64,000 nucleotides of DNA from an uncultured Bacteroidales bacterium (GTDB lineage Bacteria > Bacteroidota > Bacteroidia > Bacteroidales > Muribaculaceae): assembly GCA_947573135.1 (NCBI GenBank), contig CANPDU010000003.1:1-64000 (forward strand), read 5' to 3'. Position numbers and translations under genes: made by a program. Positions 51,247-61,198 of the stretch are shown in pieces. Under the pieces are notes generated by a model. That model saw only the letters and a list, made by a program, of their open reading frames with translations, did no database searches and had not been told where the DNA came from. How positions within the stretch are numbered: the stretch's first letter is position 1; each line of letters starts with the position of its first letter.

Positions 51247-54200
51247 ATGTCCGGCCGAGGTCTGCAAATGGAAAAAGAAAGAACGAAACTCCGACATAGA
51301 CTAAAAATCAGCAAGCTGTTGCCCGTGGCAACGGCAGCATTTGTCGCATTCGTGCCGTTTCTTGCTCCGGGTCAGCAACATAAGGAAAAGCTGCCGCCCC
51401 CTCCGCCGGCGGCATATCCTGAACCGGACCGTCTGGCTGATGCCGCAGACTCGATTATGCTGCCTATGGGCGCCGCCCAAACCGTTCCGGAAACCTATGA
51501 AGAACTTATGGCAGACGAACTCGGCTACGATCTGTCCACGCCGTCAAATATCGAAACTACGGCCGAATATGATCCGAAAACAGGTTTTTATATCGTGCGC
51601 ACGCGCTTGGGCGATTACGAGATCGCCACGCCGTTCATGCTGACACCAGCGCAGTATAACGACTGGCAGTTGCGCCGGTCAATGCAGAGATACTACCGCG
51701 AGCGCAATCTTGCTCAGGTGACTGAAAAAGAGAAAGAGCCGTTCAACGTACTCGACATGAATTTTGCCCTCGGACCGCTCGAAAAAATATTCGGTCCGGG
51801 CGGCGTACAGCTCAAGACCCAGGGATCGGTCCAGGTGGCGACAGGCATAAAGAGTAACAAGACAGACAATCCGGCACTCCCGCTCTCGTCGCGCCGCAAG
51901 ACATATTTTGACTTCGACCAGAAAATCCAGGCCACGATCAACGCGTCTGTTGGCGACCGGATGAAGTTCAACATGACTTACAACACAGACGCAACATTTG
52001 ATTTCGATTCAAAAAACCTCAAACTCGCCTACGAAGGCAAAGAGGACGATATCGTCAAAAGCATCGAAGCAGGCAATGTGTCGATGACAACAGGATCGTC
52101 GCTTATCCGCGGCAGTACCGCGCTCTTCGGTATCAAAACAAAACTGCAGTTCGGCAAACTGACCGCTACCGCCCTTGTGTCGCAGCAGAACTCCGAGTCT
52201 AAGAGTGTCAGTTCGCGCGGCGGCGTGCAGACGACCAAGTTCTCGATAACGGCCGACAACTACGATCAGAACCGCCACTTCTTCCTCGGCCATTTTTTCC
52301 GCGACAACTATGACCGCTTCGCGTCGCGACTGCCATATGTATCATCAGGCGTCAACATCACCCGTATCGAAGTATGGGTAACAAATAAAAACAGTAATTT
52401 CTCACAATCGCGCAACTTTGTGGCATTCATGGACCTCGGCGAGAACTCGAACCTGGCCTCAGACCACTGGACGACAGACGCATCCCAGCCTAATCCGTCG
52501 AACAGCTCTAACAATCTTCTGTCGACAATCAAAGACGACTACCCAGACGCCCGCAACATCAACATGGTCACTCAGGCGCTCGAGCCGCTCAACGCTTTCG
52601 GCATCGAAGGCGGCCGTGACTACGAGAAAGTAGAGAGCGCGCGACTGCTGAGCTCAAACGAATATATCCTCAACAAGACACTCGGCTATATCTCGATCAA
52701 GAGCGCGCTAAACTCTGATGAAGTCCTCGCCGTGGCATATGAATACACCTATGGCGGCAAGGTCTATCAGGTAGGCGAATTTTCGAGTGACATTTCTTCA
52801 ACCCAGCAGTCGCTGTATCTGAAAATGCTCAAAGGCACAACGCTGACCCCGCAACTGCCGGCATGGAAACTGATGATGAAAAATGTATATTCGGTAGGAG
52901 GCAGCCAGATACAGAAAAGCAATTTCAAAATGCAAGTCAAGTATCTCAGTGACACCACAGGCACAGAGATCAACTATCTGCCCGTGCCGGGACTCAACAA
53001 CCAGTCGCTGCTCCAGGTAATGAACCTCGACCGTATCGACAACAACGAACAGTCGAACCCCGACGGTTTCTTTGACTATATCGAGGGTTACACCGTACTG
53101 TCGCAGTCAGGCAAGATCATTTTCCCAGTCGTCGAGCCCTTCGGGCGTCACCTCGAGCAGAAGATCAACAATCCGGCGCTGGCCGAACAATATGTCTATA
53201 AAGAGCTGTACGACTCGACTCTCGTTGTGGCGCGACAGATTGCCAACAAAAACAAATTTGTCCTCACGGGTGAATATCAGGCTTCGTCCGGATCGCAGAT
53301 CAGCCTCAACGCAATGAATGTTCCACGCGGATCGGTCATCGTTATGGCCGGTGGCGTACAGCTCGTCGAGAACTCAGACTACACGGTAGATTATGCCATG
53401 GGCATAGTCACAATAACCAATCAGTCGATCATTGACTCCGGCCAGAGCATAAGCGTGACACTCGAGAACCAGTCGATGTTCTCGACCCAGCGCAAATCGC
53501 TGCTCGGACTCGATCTTCAGTATCAATTCAATAAGAACCTGAATATCGGCGCTACCCTGCTCCACTTCTCAGAAAAAGCCCTTACCGAAAAGGTCAACAT
53601 CGGCGACGAAGTCGTCAACAATTCCATGCTCGGCTTCAATCTTAGCTATAACAAAGACTTTATGTGGCTTACCAATCTTGTCAACAAGATACCGACAGTC
53701 AACGCCACACAGCCGTCGCATCTTAGTCTGACAGCCGAATATGCCCGTCTTATCCCCCACTCACAGAAATCGGGCTCAAACCGCGGGTCAAGTTATGTCG
53801 ACGATTTTGAGTCGACACAGACCGGCATCGATCTGCGTTCGCCCTACTCCTGGTTCCTCGCCTCGACGCCCTACGAATCCGGACCCGACGCACTCTTCCC
53901 CGAAGCCTCACTAAGCGACAATGTCGATTACGGCAAGAACCGCGCACTGCTCAACTGGTACTATATCGACCGTATGTTCACCCAGCGCAATTCGTCACTT
54001 GCTCCGGGTTATCTAAAAAGCGATCTCGCCCAGCTATCCAACCCATATGTACGCGAAGTGACCTCACGCGAAATATTCCCCGGCCGACAGCTCAACTATG
54101 GCGAGTCACCGCTGATACAGACCCTCAACCTGTCGTTCTATCCGACCGAACGCGGACCCTATAATCTCGACGCTGACGACATCGACGAAAACGGACATCT

Positions 54201-57200
54201 TCTCCATCCCGAACGCCGGTGGGGCGGCATCATGCGGCGACTCGACAACACCAATTTCGAGCAAAGCAATATCGAGTACATACAGTTCTGGTTGATGAAC
54301 CCATTTCTTGATCCCGACAACCCAAACTACGACGGAGGCGATTTATATATCAATCTCGGAGAGATATCGGAAGACATACTGAAAGACGGGCTCAAAAGCT
54401 ATGAGAACGGCATACCCTACGATGGCAACGACCAGTTCCTGACCGAAACATCCTGGGGACGCGTGTCGCGTCAGAACTCACTGACATATTCGTTTGACAA
54501 CGCTTCCGGATCACGTCTGGTGCAGGACGTCGGTCTCGACGGGCTTCCCAATGACGACGAATTCATATTTCCAAGCTACCGCGACTATCTCGACCGTCTG
54601 CGCACAAAGCTGTCGGCAGCGACCATCGCTGAGATGGAGAATGACAAATTCTCACCATTCAACGATCCGGCTGGCGACAACTACCACTTCTACCGAGGTT
54701 ATGACTATGACGAAGAGCGTCTCGGTGTGCTCGCCCGTTATAAACGATACAACGGTGTCGAAGGCAACTCCCTCTCTCCTGAAGACGCTCCCGATCCGCT
54801 CTACCAGTCATCAAAAAGCACTCCGGACGTGGAGGACATCAATCAGGACAATACTCTCAACGAATACGAGCGATACTTCCAGTACAAGATCTCTATACGT
54901 CCCGAAGACCTCGTCGTCGGTAAAAACTATATCACCGACAAACAGGTGTCGATCGTGCCGACAGTCGACGGCAAGGATCCTGAGGTCGAATGGTATCAGT
55001 TCAAGATTCCTCTTTCCGACTTCGAGCGTAAGGTCGGCACGATCAACGACTTCTCGACCGTGCGCTTCATGCGCATGTTCATGACAGGTTTCAAGGCCGT
55101 CACCCATCTGCGTTTCGCCACTCTCGAACTCGTCAGAGGCGAATGGCGCGGCTATGACTTCAATCTCAACTCAAGAGGAGACGCTCCGGCCGAAGGCCAG
55201 CTCGACATCTCGGTTGTAAACATCGAGGAAAATGCCGAACGTGAGCCCGTCAACTATGTTCTACCTCCGGGTGTCAACCGTATAACCGACCCGGGACAGA
55301 GTCAGATCGTGCAGCTCAACGAACAGTCAATGTCACTAAAAGTCACCGATTTAAATGCCGGCGACGCGCGCGGAGTCTACCGCAACACAATGCTTGATCT
55401 GCGCAACTATAGGCGCATGCAGATGTGGGTTCACGCCGAAGCTCTTATCGACAATCTGACAGACCTGAAATCCGGTGAGCTGTCAATGTTCATCAGACTC
55501 GGATCAGATGTGAAAAGCAACTATTACGAATACGAAGTGCCCCTGTCGCTAACACCTCCGGGCAAATACAACAATCTGCTCGGATCAGACCGTGAGATAG
55601 TATGGCCGCTGAACAACTACCTCAACTTCAATCTTCAGAACCTTGTGGATCTGAAAAAACAACGTAACACAGCCAAACGCAACGAAGAGAGCGGCGTGGG
55701 CTTCGCGACACTCTACACCGGCCGTGATCCTGACAATGAGCGCAACCGTATGGCAGTCATCGGAAACCCTTCGCTAAGCGACGTGCGCGTGGTGCTGATC
55801 GGTGTCCGCAACAACTCGACCTCGACAAAAGCAGGCACCATATGGGTCAACGAACTAAAAGTCACCGACTTCAACGAGGAAGGAGGCTGGGCGGCTAAAG
55901 CCAACGCGACTCTCAATGTGTCGGATATAGCAACCCTTAACTTTGGCGCCCACGTTGAGACCGCAGGCTTCGGAGGAGTCGATCAATCGCTCAACGAACG
56001 ACGTCTCGACGACTACGAACAATATAACTTTGCCCTGCAAGGCGATGTCGGACGCTTGCTGCCCGAGGCTGTCAAACTTCGTGCGCCGGTCTATTATTCG
56101 ATTTCTAAAGAAAAGACATCGCCCAAATACAATCCGCTCGATCAGGATGTACTTCTCAAAGACGCCCTCGACGAATGCGGGACAAAACAGGAGCGAGATT
56201 CTATAGAAAATTATGCCGTCGACCGCTCTACAGTCGAGAACTTCTCGCTGTCGGGTCTGAAATTTGACGTCAAAAGCAAGAATCCCATGCCGTGGGATCC
56301 CGCCAACTTCACCATCAATTTCTCGTTCAACAAACAGACAAAGATGGATCCCACGACCGAATACGAATACACCAACGACTACCGTGGCGCCCTGCAGTAC
56401 ACTTATTCTCCGTATTTCAAGGCATTCAAACCGTTCAAAGGAATAAAATCCAAATCTAAAAACGCTAAATTTCTGAAAGACTGGGAGCTAAACTGGCTGC
56501 CTACTACGATATCGTTCATGACCAACATGTCGCGTTACTATTACGAACAGCAGACACGCTCCGAGACCGACGCAATGTTCCAGTTGCCGGTATCAGTGAG
56601 CAAAAACTTTCTGTGGGACCGACAGCTGTCGCTCAGCTGGAACATCACCAAATCACTGTCGCTGACGTTCAACTCCAACACTTCGGCTCGCATCGAGGAG
56701 ACCGTAGGAGCAGTCAATCGAAAACTGTTCCCCGACAAATACCGCGAGTGGAAAGACACCGTATGGCAGAGCATACTGTCGATGGGAACTCCGTGGGCCT
56801 ACAACCAGACATTCACAGCCCAGTACCGCGCTCCGTTCAACAAGATACCGGCTATCGACTTCCTGACCGCTTCGGCAAGCTACAACGCCACATATCGCTG
56901 GGACCGCGGCGCGACTGTCGACGGCATAAGCGTCGGCAACAGCATAGCCAATCAGGGAGCATGGACTGCCGACGGCCGTATCAATTTTGAGAACATCTAC
57001 AACAAAGTTCCATTGCTCAAGGAGATCAACAAACGCTTTGCCAACTCGCGACGCCAGACTGCCCGCAAGCCCAAACCAAAAAAATTCGAGCGCGACATGG
57101 CTCTCTTGCCCGACACCGCGCTTGTGATCAAACACAATCTACGCAACAAGAAAGTCAAGGTTTCGGCCACTACTGCTGACGGAAAACCGTTTGCACTCAG

Positions 57201-58734
57201 AACCCGTATCATAGACCCCAACAACGTTGAGATCCTTACGCGTGGTAATGAAAAGCTCAAATTCACCATTACCGAGATCCTCGACGAAAAGAAACCCCTG
57301 CTGACCGACATCGGCGAGTATGCCCTGCGTTTTGTCATGTCTCCGCGAAATATATCAGTACGTTACCGCAACACCCACAGCATGTCACTGCCGCTCTTCC
57401 GTCCCGACATTGGCAACATATTCGGACAAAGCCGATCTTATGGTCCGATGTCTCCAGGTCTCGACTTCGCGTTTGGCTTCTCAGGCGAAAACTATATTGA
57501 CAAGGCGCTCGCGCGAGGATGGCTGATGACAGACGACGGACAGACATCGCCGGCCGTATGGTCACGCTCCAACGAACTCAATATCGAGACCAATTTTGAG
57601 CTGTTCAAGGGCTTCAAGGTGCAGCTGACATTCAACCGCACAGACAACCGCACACAGCAGATACAGTTCATGTACGACGGCATGCCAACATCACTGTCCG
57701 GATCCTACACCAAGACACACTGCGCCATAGCGAGTGCCCTGCGCTCTTCGAAAGCCGACGACGGCTATTACTCCGACGCCTTTGCCAAGTTCCTGCAATA
57801 TATCCCGACAGTCCGTCAGCGCGTCGAAGCCCAGTATGCCTCCCTCACCTACCCCGACGCAGGCTTCCTCGCCGGTACACCTCAGGCCGGGCTGCCTTTC
57901 GATCCCGCTATCGGATCGGTAAGCGAAACTTCGAGCGACGTTCTGATTCCGGCGTTCGTCGCAGCTTACAGCGGATCAAATCCTTCGCGCGTGACGCTCG
58001 ATCCGTTCCCGTCATTTGCCTCAGTGCTTCCAAACTGGCGCGTCACCTACGAGGGACTTATCAATCTCGGCAACATGCGCAAGACTTTCAAATCATTCAC
58101 CATCAGTCACGCCTACCAATGCACTTACACCGTCGGATCATACTCATCCTATCTTAACTGGATCACCGCCGACGGACAGAACCTCGGCTTCACGCTCGAC
58201 GCACTTACGGGCAAACCCATACCGTCGTCGCCCTACAACATTTCTTCTGTTGCCATCAACGAAAGTTTCGCACCTCTGATCGGAGTAAATGCTACGATGC
58301 AGAACAACATCAAATTCTCGGCCGAATACCGCGACAAACGCACACTGACACTCAACTCTTCGGCCGGACAGGTCGTCGAAGCGACATCGCGCGGTCTCAC
58401 TTTCGGCGCCGGCTATAAGATTGTCAACTTCAATACCGTTCTGAAGATCAAAGGTTCGCAGAAAGGCGTGAGCAACGATCTGGATCTTGATGCCAATGTC
58501 TCGATACAAAACAATCAGGCTCTAATCCGCCGCATCGAAAGCAATTATACTCAGGCCACGAGCGGAACCAAGACAGTCAACATCAACTTTACAGCCAAAT
58601 ACATTCTGAGCCGCCGCGTCACTCTGTCGGCCTACTTCGACCATCAGGTCAATACTCCTATCGTCACCAACAGCGCATTCCCCACTACCAACACATCCTA
58701 CGGCATATCGATGAATATCTCACTCGCACGATAA
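51247..58734 (+). CDS. sprA: T9SS outer-membrane translocon SprA (Sov)
   Basis: SprA is the giant outer-membrane channel of the type IX secretion system (in gliding species also needed for motility). The 2495-residue length matches the family. The N terminus is a short charged stretch, a signal-like hydrophobic segment (about 24-41) and a Pro-rich linker (LPPPPPAAYPEP, about 49-60), followed by repeated beta-rich SprA domains and a very long series of barrel strands ending NTSYGISMNISLAR. Two starts are possible: the ATG at 51247 and one at 51268; the second removes seven residues. It lies 32 bp after ruvA and is the longest gene in the window. The reading frame is intact throughout. Confidence 0.93.
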   Translation: MSGRGLQMEKERTKLRHRLKISKLLPVATAAFVAFVPFLAPGQQHKEKLPPPPPAAYPEPDRLADAADSIMLPMGAAQTVPETYEELMADELGYDLSTPSNIETTAEYDPKTGFYIVRTRLGDYEIATPFMLTPAQYNDWQLRRSMQRYYRERNLAQVTEKEKEPFNVLDMNFALGPLEKIFGPGGVQLKTQGSVQVATGIKSNKTDNPALPLSSRRKTYFDFDQKIQATINASVGDRMKFNMTYNTDATFDFDSKNLKLAYEGKEDDIVKSIEAGNVSMTTGSSLIRGSTALFGIKTKLQFGKLTATALVSQQNSESKSVSSRGGVQTTKFSITADNYDQNRHFFLGHFFRDNYDRFASRLPYVSSGVNITRIEVWVTNKNSNFSQSRNFVAFMDLGENSNLASDHWTTDASQPNPSNSSNNLLSTIKDDYPDARNINMVTQALEPLNAFGIEGGRDYEKVESARLLSSNEYILNKTLGYISIKSALNSDEVLAVAYEYTYGGKVYQVGEFSSDISSTQQSLYLKMLKGTTLTPQLPAWKLMMKNVYSVGGSQIQKSNFKMQVKYLSDTTGTEINYLPVPGLNNQSLLQVMNLDRIDNNEQSNPDGFFDYIEGYTVLSQSGKIIFPVVEPFGRHLEQKINNPALAEQYVYKELYDSTLVVARQIANKNKFVLTGEYQASSGSQISLNAMNVPRGSVIVMAGGVQLVENSDYTVDYAMGIVTITNQSIIDSGQSISVTLENQSMFSTQRKSLLGLDLQYQFNKNLNIGATLLHFSEKALTEKVNIGDEVVNNSMLGFNLSYNKDFMWLTNLVNKIPTVNATQPSHLSLTAEYARLIPHSQKSGSNRGSSYVDDFESTQTGIDLRSPYSWFLASTPYESGPDALFPEASLSDNVDYGKNRALLNWYYIDRMFTQRNSSLAPGYLKSDLAQLSNPYVREVTSREIFPGRQLNYGESPLIQTLNLSFYPTERGPYNLDADDIDENGHLLHPERRWGGIMRRLDNTNFEQSNIEYIQFWLMNPFLDPDNPNYDGGDLYINLGEISEDILKDGLKSYENGIPYDGNDQFLTETSWGRVSRQNSLTYSFDNASGSRLVQDVGLDGLPNDDEFIFPSYRDYLDRLRTKLSAATIAEMENDKFSPFNDPAGDNYHFYRGYDYDEERLGVLARYKRYNGVEGNSLSPEDAPDPLYQSSKSTPDVEDINQDNTLNEYERYFQYKISIRPEDLVVGKNYITDKQVSIVPTVDGKDPEVEWYQFKIPLSDFERKVGTINDFSTVRFMRMFMTGFKAVTHLRFATLELVRGEWRGYDFNLNSRGDAPAEGQLDISVVNIEENAEREPVNYVLPPGVNRITDPGQSQIVQLNEQSMSLKVTDLNAGDARGVYRNTMLDLRNYRRMQMWVHAEALIDNLTDLKSGELSMFIRLGSDVKSNYYEYEVPLSLTPPGKYNNLLGSDREIVWPLNNYLNFNLQNLVDLKKQRNTAKRNEESGVGFATLYTGRDPDNERNRMAVIGNPSLSDVRVVLIGVRNNSTSTKAGTIWVNELKVTDFNEEGGWAAKANATLNVSDIATLNFGAHVETAGFGGVDQSLNERRLDDYEQYNFALQGDVGRLLPEAVKLRAPVYYSISKEKTSPKYNPLDQDVLLKDALDECGTKQERDSIENYAVDRSTVENFSLSGLKFDVKSKNPMPWDPANFTINFSFNKQTKMDPTTEYEYTNDYRGALQYTYSPYFKAFKPFKGIKSKSKNAKFLKDWELNWLPTTISFMTNMSRYYYEQQTRSETDAMFQLPVSVSKNFLWDRQLSLSWNITKSLSLTFNSNTSARIEETVGAVNRKLFPDKYREWKDTVWQSILSMGTPWAYNQTFTAQYRAPFNKIPAIDFLTASASYNATYRWDRGATVDGISVGNSIANQGAWTADGRINFENIYNKVPLLKEINKRFANSRRQTARKPKPKKFERDMALLPDTALVIKHNLRNKKVKVSATTADGKPFALRTRIIDPNNVEILTRGNEKLKFTITEILDEKKPLLTDIGEYALRFVMSPRNISVRYRNTHSMSLPLFRPDIGNIFGQSRSYGPMSPGLDFAFGFSGENYIDKALARGWLMTDDGQTSPAVWSRSNELNIETNFELFKGFKVQLTFNRTDNRTQQIQFMYDGMPTSLSGSYTKTHCAIASALRSSKADDGYYSDAFAKFLQYIPTVRQRVEAQYASLTYPDAGFLAGTPQAGLPFDPAIGSVSETSSDVLIPAFVAAYSGSNPSRVTLDPFPSFASVLPNWRVTYEGLINLGNMRKTFKSFTISHAYQCTYTVGSYSSYLNWITADGQNLGFTLDALTGKPIPSSPYNISSVAINESFAPLIGVNATMQNNIKFSAEYRDKRTLTLNSSAGQVVEATSRGLTFGAGYKIVNFNTVLKIKGSQKGVSNDLDLDANVSIQNNQALIRRIESNYTQATSGTKTVNINFTAKYILSRRVTLSAYFDHQVNTPIVTNSAFPTTNTSYGISMNISLAR

Positions 58735-58769
58735 GACACAGGCGCATTATCTATATTTACTCTACAGAC

Positions 58770-59693
58770 ATGGACTCCCGAGAAAAAGAAATCTATAAAG
58801 TAACAATCACAGGCACCATTGTCAATGCCCTGCTGATCGCCCTGAAATTTATAGCCGGAGTGTTCGGACGCAGTTCGGCGCTGGTCGCTGATGCAGTACA
58901 TTCTCTGAGCGACTTCGTCACAGACATGATTGTACTCATATTTGTAAAAATCGCCGGCAAACCATGCGACAAGACTCACGATTACGGGCACGGTAAATAT
59001 GAAACATTTGCTACGATGATTATCGGCATGATCCTTCTACTTGCAGGCATAGGACTGATGATCAGCGGCATCCGTCATATAATTGACGGTCTCAACGGCC
59101 AGATACTGCCTCGTCCGGGCATGATTGCATTGATAATCGCTGTTATTTCAATAATTTCTAAAGAATGGCTCTACCGCCTTACCGCCGGAGTCGGACTGCG
59201 CGTCAAATCTCAGGCCGTCATAGCCAATGCATGGCATCACCGCAGTGACGCGATATCATCGGCCGGAACACTTGCCGGTGTCGCCGGTGCGATGTTTCTC
59301 GGCGACCGCTGGCGCATACTCGATCCTGTCGCCGCGGTTGTCGTAAGTATTTTCATCATTAAAAGCGGCTACGACATCATGAAACCGTCGGTCAACGAAC
59401 TCCTCGAAGGCTCCCTCCCCGAGGAAGATGTGAACGAAATCGACCGGCTGGTCAGATCGGTGCCGGGAATTGTCAATGTCCACCATCTGCGCACTCGGCA
59501 TATCGGCAACAGCATAGCCATTGATCTCCACGCAAAAATGGACGGCAATATAACTCTCGCCGAGGCACACGCAATCGCGACAAAAGCTGAAAAAGTCATA
59601 AGACAGCATTTTGGCGATTCGACAATCATCAACATCCACATGGAACCGGCAAAAGACACTGTTGTTTTGTCCGAAACACAACACAAAAAATAA
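58770..59693 (+). CDS. Cation diffusion facilitator family transporter
   Basis: A 307-residue metal/proton antiporter with six membrane segments. The first metal site is ALVADAVHSLSDFVTDM (about 44-60: D48, H51, D55), and the second is ANAWHHRSDAISSAGTL (about 155-171: H159, H160, D163). The C-terminal cytoplasmic domain (about 215-300) shows the usual RTRHIGNSIAIDLHAKMDGNITLAEAH, residues about 246-272. Zn, Fe, Mn or another divalent ion could be the substrate. It follows sprA by 36 bp. Confidence 0.93.
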   Translation: MDSREKEIYKVTITGTIVNALLIALKFIAGVFGRSSALVADAVHSLSDFVTDMIVLIFVKIAGKPCDKTHDYGHGKYETFATMIIGMILLLAGIGLMISGIRHIIDGLNGQILPRPGMIALIIAVISIISKEWLYRLTAGVGLRVKSQAVIANAWHHRSDAISSAGTLAGVAGAMFLGDRWRILDPVAAVVVSIFIIKSGYDIMKPSVNELLEGSLPEEDVNEIDRLVRSVPGIVNVHHLRTRHIGNSIAIDLHAKMDGNITLAEAHAIATKAEKVIRQHFGDSTIINIHMEPAKDTVVLSETQHKK

Positions 59694-59695
59694 AA

Positions 59696-59727
59696 TTTGC
59701 GTATTTGAAAAAAAGAATCTAACTTTG
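59696..59727 (+). promoter_or_regulatory. Promoter of tRNA-Cys
   Basis: TTTG (59696-59699) and TAACTTTG (59720-59727) are separated by exactly 20 bp. The start of transcription near 59731 leaves a leader of about 18 nt to the mature tRNA. The -33 box begins 2 bp after the transporter stop codon. Confidence 0.85.
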
Positions 59728-59748
59728 CACTCGCAATCACCACCAAAG

Positions 59749-59819
59749 GGTTCCTTGGCCGAGTGGTTAGGCACCGGTCTGCAAAACCGTTTACAGCAGT
59801 TCGATTCTGCTAGGAACCT
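59749..59819 (+). tRNA. tRNA-Cys (anticodon GCA)
   Basis: The acceptor stem GGTTCCT (59749-59755) pairs with AGGAACC (59812-59818), followed by discriminator T. The D arm (GCCGAGTGGTTAGGC), an anticodon loop CTGCAAA with anticodon GCA, and the T arm AGCAG-TTCGATT-CTGCT are all present. The anticodon stem has one mismatch (C-T). The CCA end is not encoded. Confidence 0.95.
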
Positions 59820-59821
59820 CA

Positions 59822-59852
59822 AAAAAACTCCGACAAACATCGGAGTTTTTCT
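59822..59852 (+). terminator. Terminator after tRNA-Cys
   Basis: AAAAACTCCGA (59822-59832) and TCGGAGTTTTT (59839-59849) pair perfectly over 11 bp with a CAAACA loop, then CTTTTTT follows. It lies 3 bp after the tRNA. Confidence 0.92.
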
Positions 59853-59893
59853 TTTTTATGCCTAATTTTACCGAAAATTCTAAATTCATTGTC

Positions 59894-60589
59894 ATGAAAA
59901 AATTTATTTTCGGTGTGCTGCTGACGATTATCGCTCTTCCTGCAGTATCAGTCTCCGCTCAAAGCCGCAAGGGTGTTTCTATCCTCGGCGATTCCTATTC
60001 TACGTTCCAGAATTGTGTATACCCCGATACAAATTATGTATGGTACTGGAAGAAATCGGCCAGTGCCACAGATGTACGTCGCGCCGATCAGACCTGGTGG
60101 CACAAGCTCATCACCGAACGCGGCTACCGCATGTGCCGCAACAACTCTTTCTCCGGCTCTACGGTCTGCAACACCGGCTATAAGGGCAACGACTATTCCG
60201 ACCGGTCTTTTATTGCCCGCATGAAAAATCTCGGCAACCCCGACATCATCTATATCTTCGGGGGCACCAACGATTCCTGGGCAGGTGTACCCGTCGGAGA
60301 ATTCAAATATGACGACTGGACAAAAGACGATCTCTACAAATTCCGCCCGGCTATGGCCTACATGCTCGCCTCGATGCAGGAATATTACCCCGGAGTTGAG
60401 CTTGTTGTGCTTATCAACAACGGTCTGAGCGACGAGGTCACTCAATCGACTGTCGATATCTGCAATCACTACAGAGTCGACTATATACAGCTTGTCGACA
60501 TCGACCGCATCGAAGGGCACCCCTCTGTCGCCGGTATGCAGCAGATTGTCGACCAGATCAATGCCCATGATTCTGCTAAACAAAGATAA
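59894..60589 (+). CDS. Secreted SGNH/GDSL hydrolase
   Basis: From the ATG at 59894 the protein has 231 residues and a signal peptide (KKFIFGVLLTIIALPAVSVSAQ); a start at 59858 would put 12 residues before it. The SGNH catalytic blocks are present: GDSYS (Ser34), the GGTND block (about 125-129) and the C-terminal H in EGHPSVAGMQQI (about 208-219). It should hydrolyse an ester, perhaps an acyl or acetyl group on carbohydrate or lipid, outside the inner membrane. It follows the tRNA terminator and has no clear promoter of its own. Confidence 0.85.
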   Translation: MKKFIFGVLLTIIALPAVSVSAQSRKGVSILGDSYSTFQNCVYPDTNYVWYWKKSASATDVRRADQTWWHKLITERGYRMCRNNSFSGSTVCNTGYKGNDYSDRSFIARMKNLGNPDIIYIFGGTNDSWAGVPVGEFKYDDWTKDDLYKFRPAMAYMLASMQEYYPGVELVVLINNGLSDEVTQSTVDICNHYRVDYIQLVDIDRIEGHPSVAGMQQIVDQINAHDSAKQR

Positions 60590-60639
60590 CATCGGACACA
60601 TTTCAGCATTTTTATCTTTTAACATCGGTCTTAAAGTAG

Positions 60640-60647
60640 TAATTTTG
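60640..60647 (+). promoter_or_regulatory. Candidate -7 element of the DsbD-alpha/DsbD operon
   Basis: TAATTTTG fits the -7 consensus and lies 59 bp before the ATG at 60707. The -33 region is T-rich (TTTT at 60617-60620, 19 bp away) but not exact. Confidence 0.5.
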
Positions 60648-60706
60648 TGAAATAATCGAATATATTATTTAATATGGTCTATAACCGGACCTAAATTATT
60701 TATCGT

Positions 60707-61198
60707 ATGAAAAAAGCATTAATTCTTCTCTTTGCTGTTTTTGCCGTAGCCTTTGCTTCGGTTGCCCAGAGTCCGGTGCGCTGGCGCGCGTCCGTAAAAA
60801 TGACTTCGCCCACTGAAGGCGAGATAACTATAAAGGCTCTCATTTCTGAAGGCTGGCATCTCTATGGCTTCGAAATGCCCGATGGCGGCCCTAAACCCAC
60901 TCGTTTCGATTTCTCAGATAGTGTCGGCATCAGACTCGACGGAGACGTGAAGCCGTCAGAAGCGCCCATTGTTCAGATGGATCCGTTGTTCGGCAAGAAT
61001 CTTTCGTGGTGGGACCGCAATGTGACTTTCACCCAGCAGTTCACGCTCAAAGAGCGCAAAGAAGCGCGCGTCAGAGTAGCCATCTCGTTTATGAGCTGCA
61101 ACGGCGGCACATGCACTCCGCCTAAGACCGAGACAATAACCACAACCATACCCGAATATAATCCTTCGGAACTCAACACAAATAAAAAACCACGATGA
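60707..61198 (+). CDS. Stand-alone DsbD-alpha (N-terminal domain) protein
   Basis: A 163-residue secreted protein (signal peptide KKALILLFAVFAVAFASVAQ) containing only the periplasmic alpha domain of the disulfide reductase DsbD. WHLYGFEMPDGGPKPTRFDF (about 51-70) and the cysteine pair in MSCNGGTCTPPK (C130 and C135) line up with the same blocks in the next gene. It would accept electrons from membrane DsbD or pass them to oxidised proteins. It overlaps dsbD by 4 bp (ATGA), so both are made together. The gene looks like a tandem duplication of the dsbD 5' part. Confidence 0.85.
   Translation: MKKALILLFAVFAVAFASVAQSPVRWRASVKMTSPTEGEITIKALISEGWHLYGFEMPDGGPKPTRFDFSDSVGIRLDGDVKPSEAPIVQMDPLFGKNLSWWDRNVTFTQQFTLKERKEARVRVAISFMSCNGGTCTPPKTETITTTIPEYNPSELNTNKKPR

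Noticed and set aside
59611-59865. An 84-codon open frame across the tRNA
   Set aside because: It runs through the end of the transporter gene, the tRNA-Cys and its terminator, so it cannot be a real gene.
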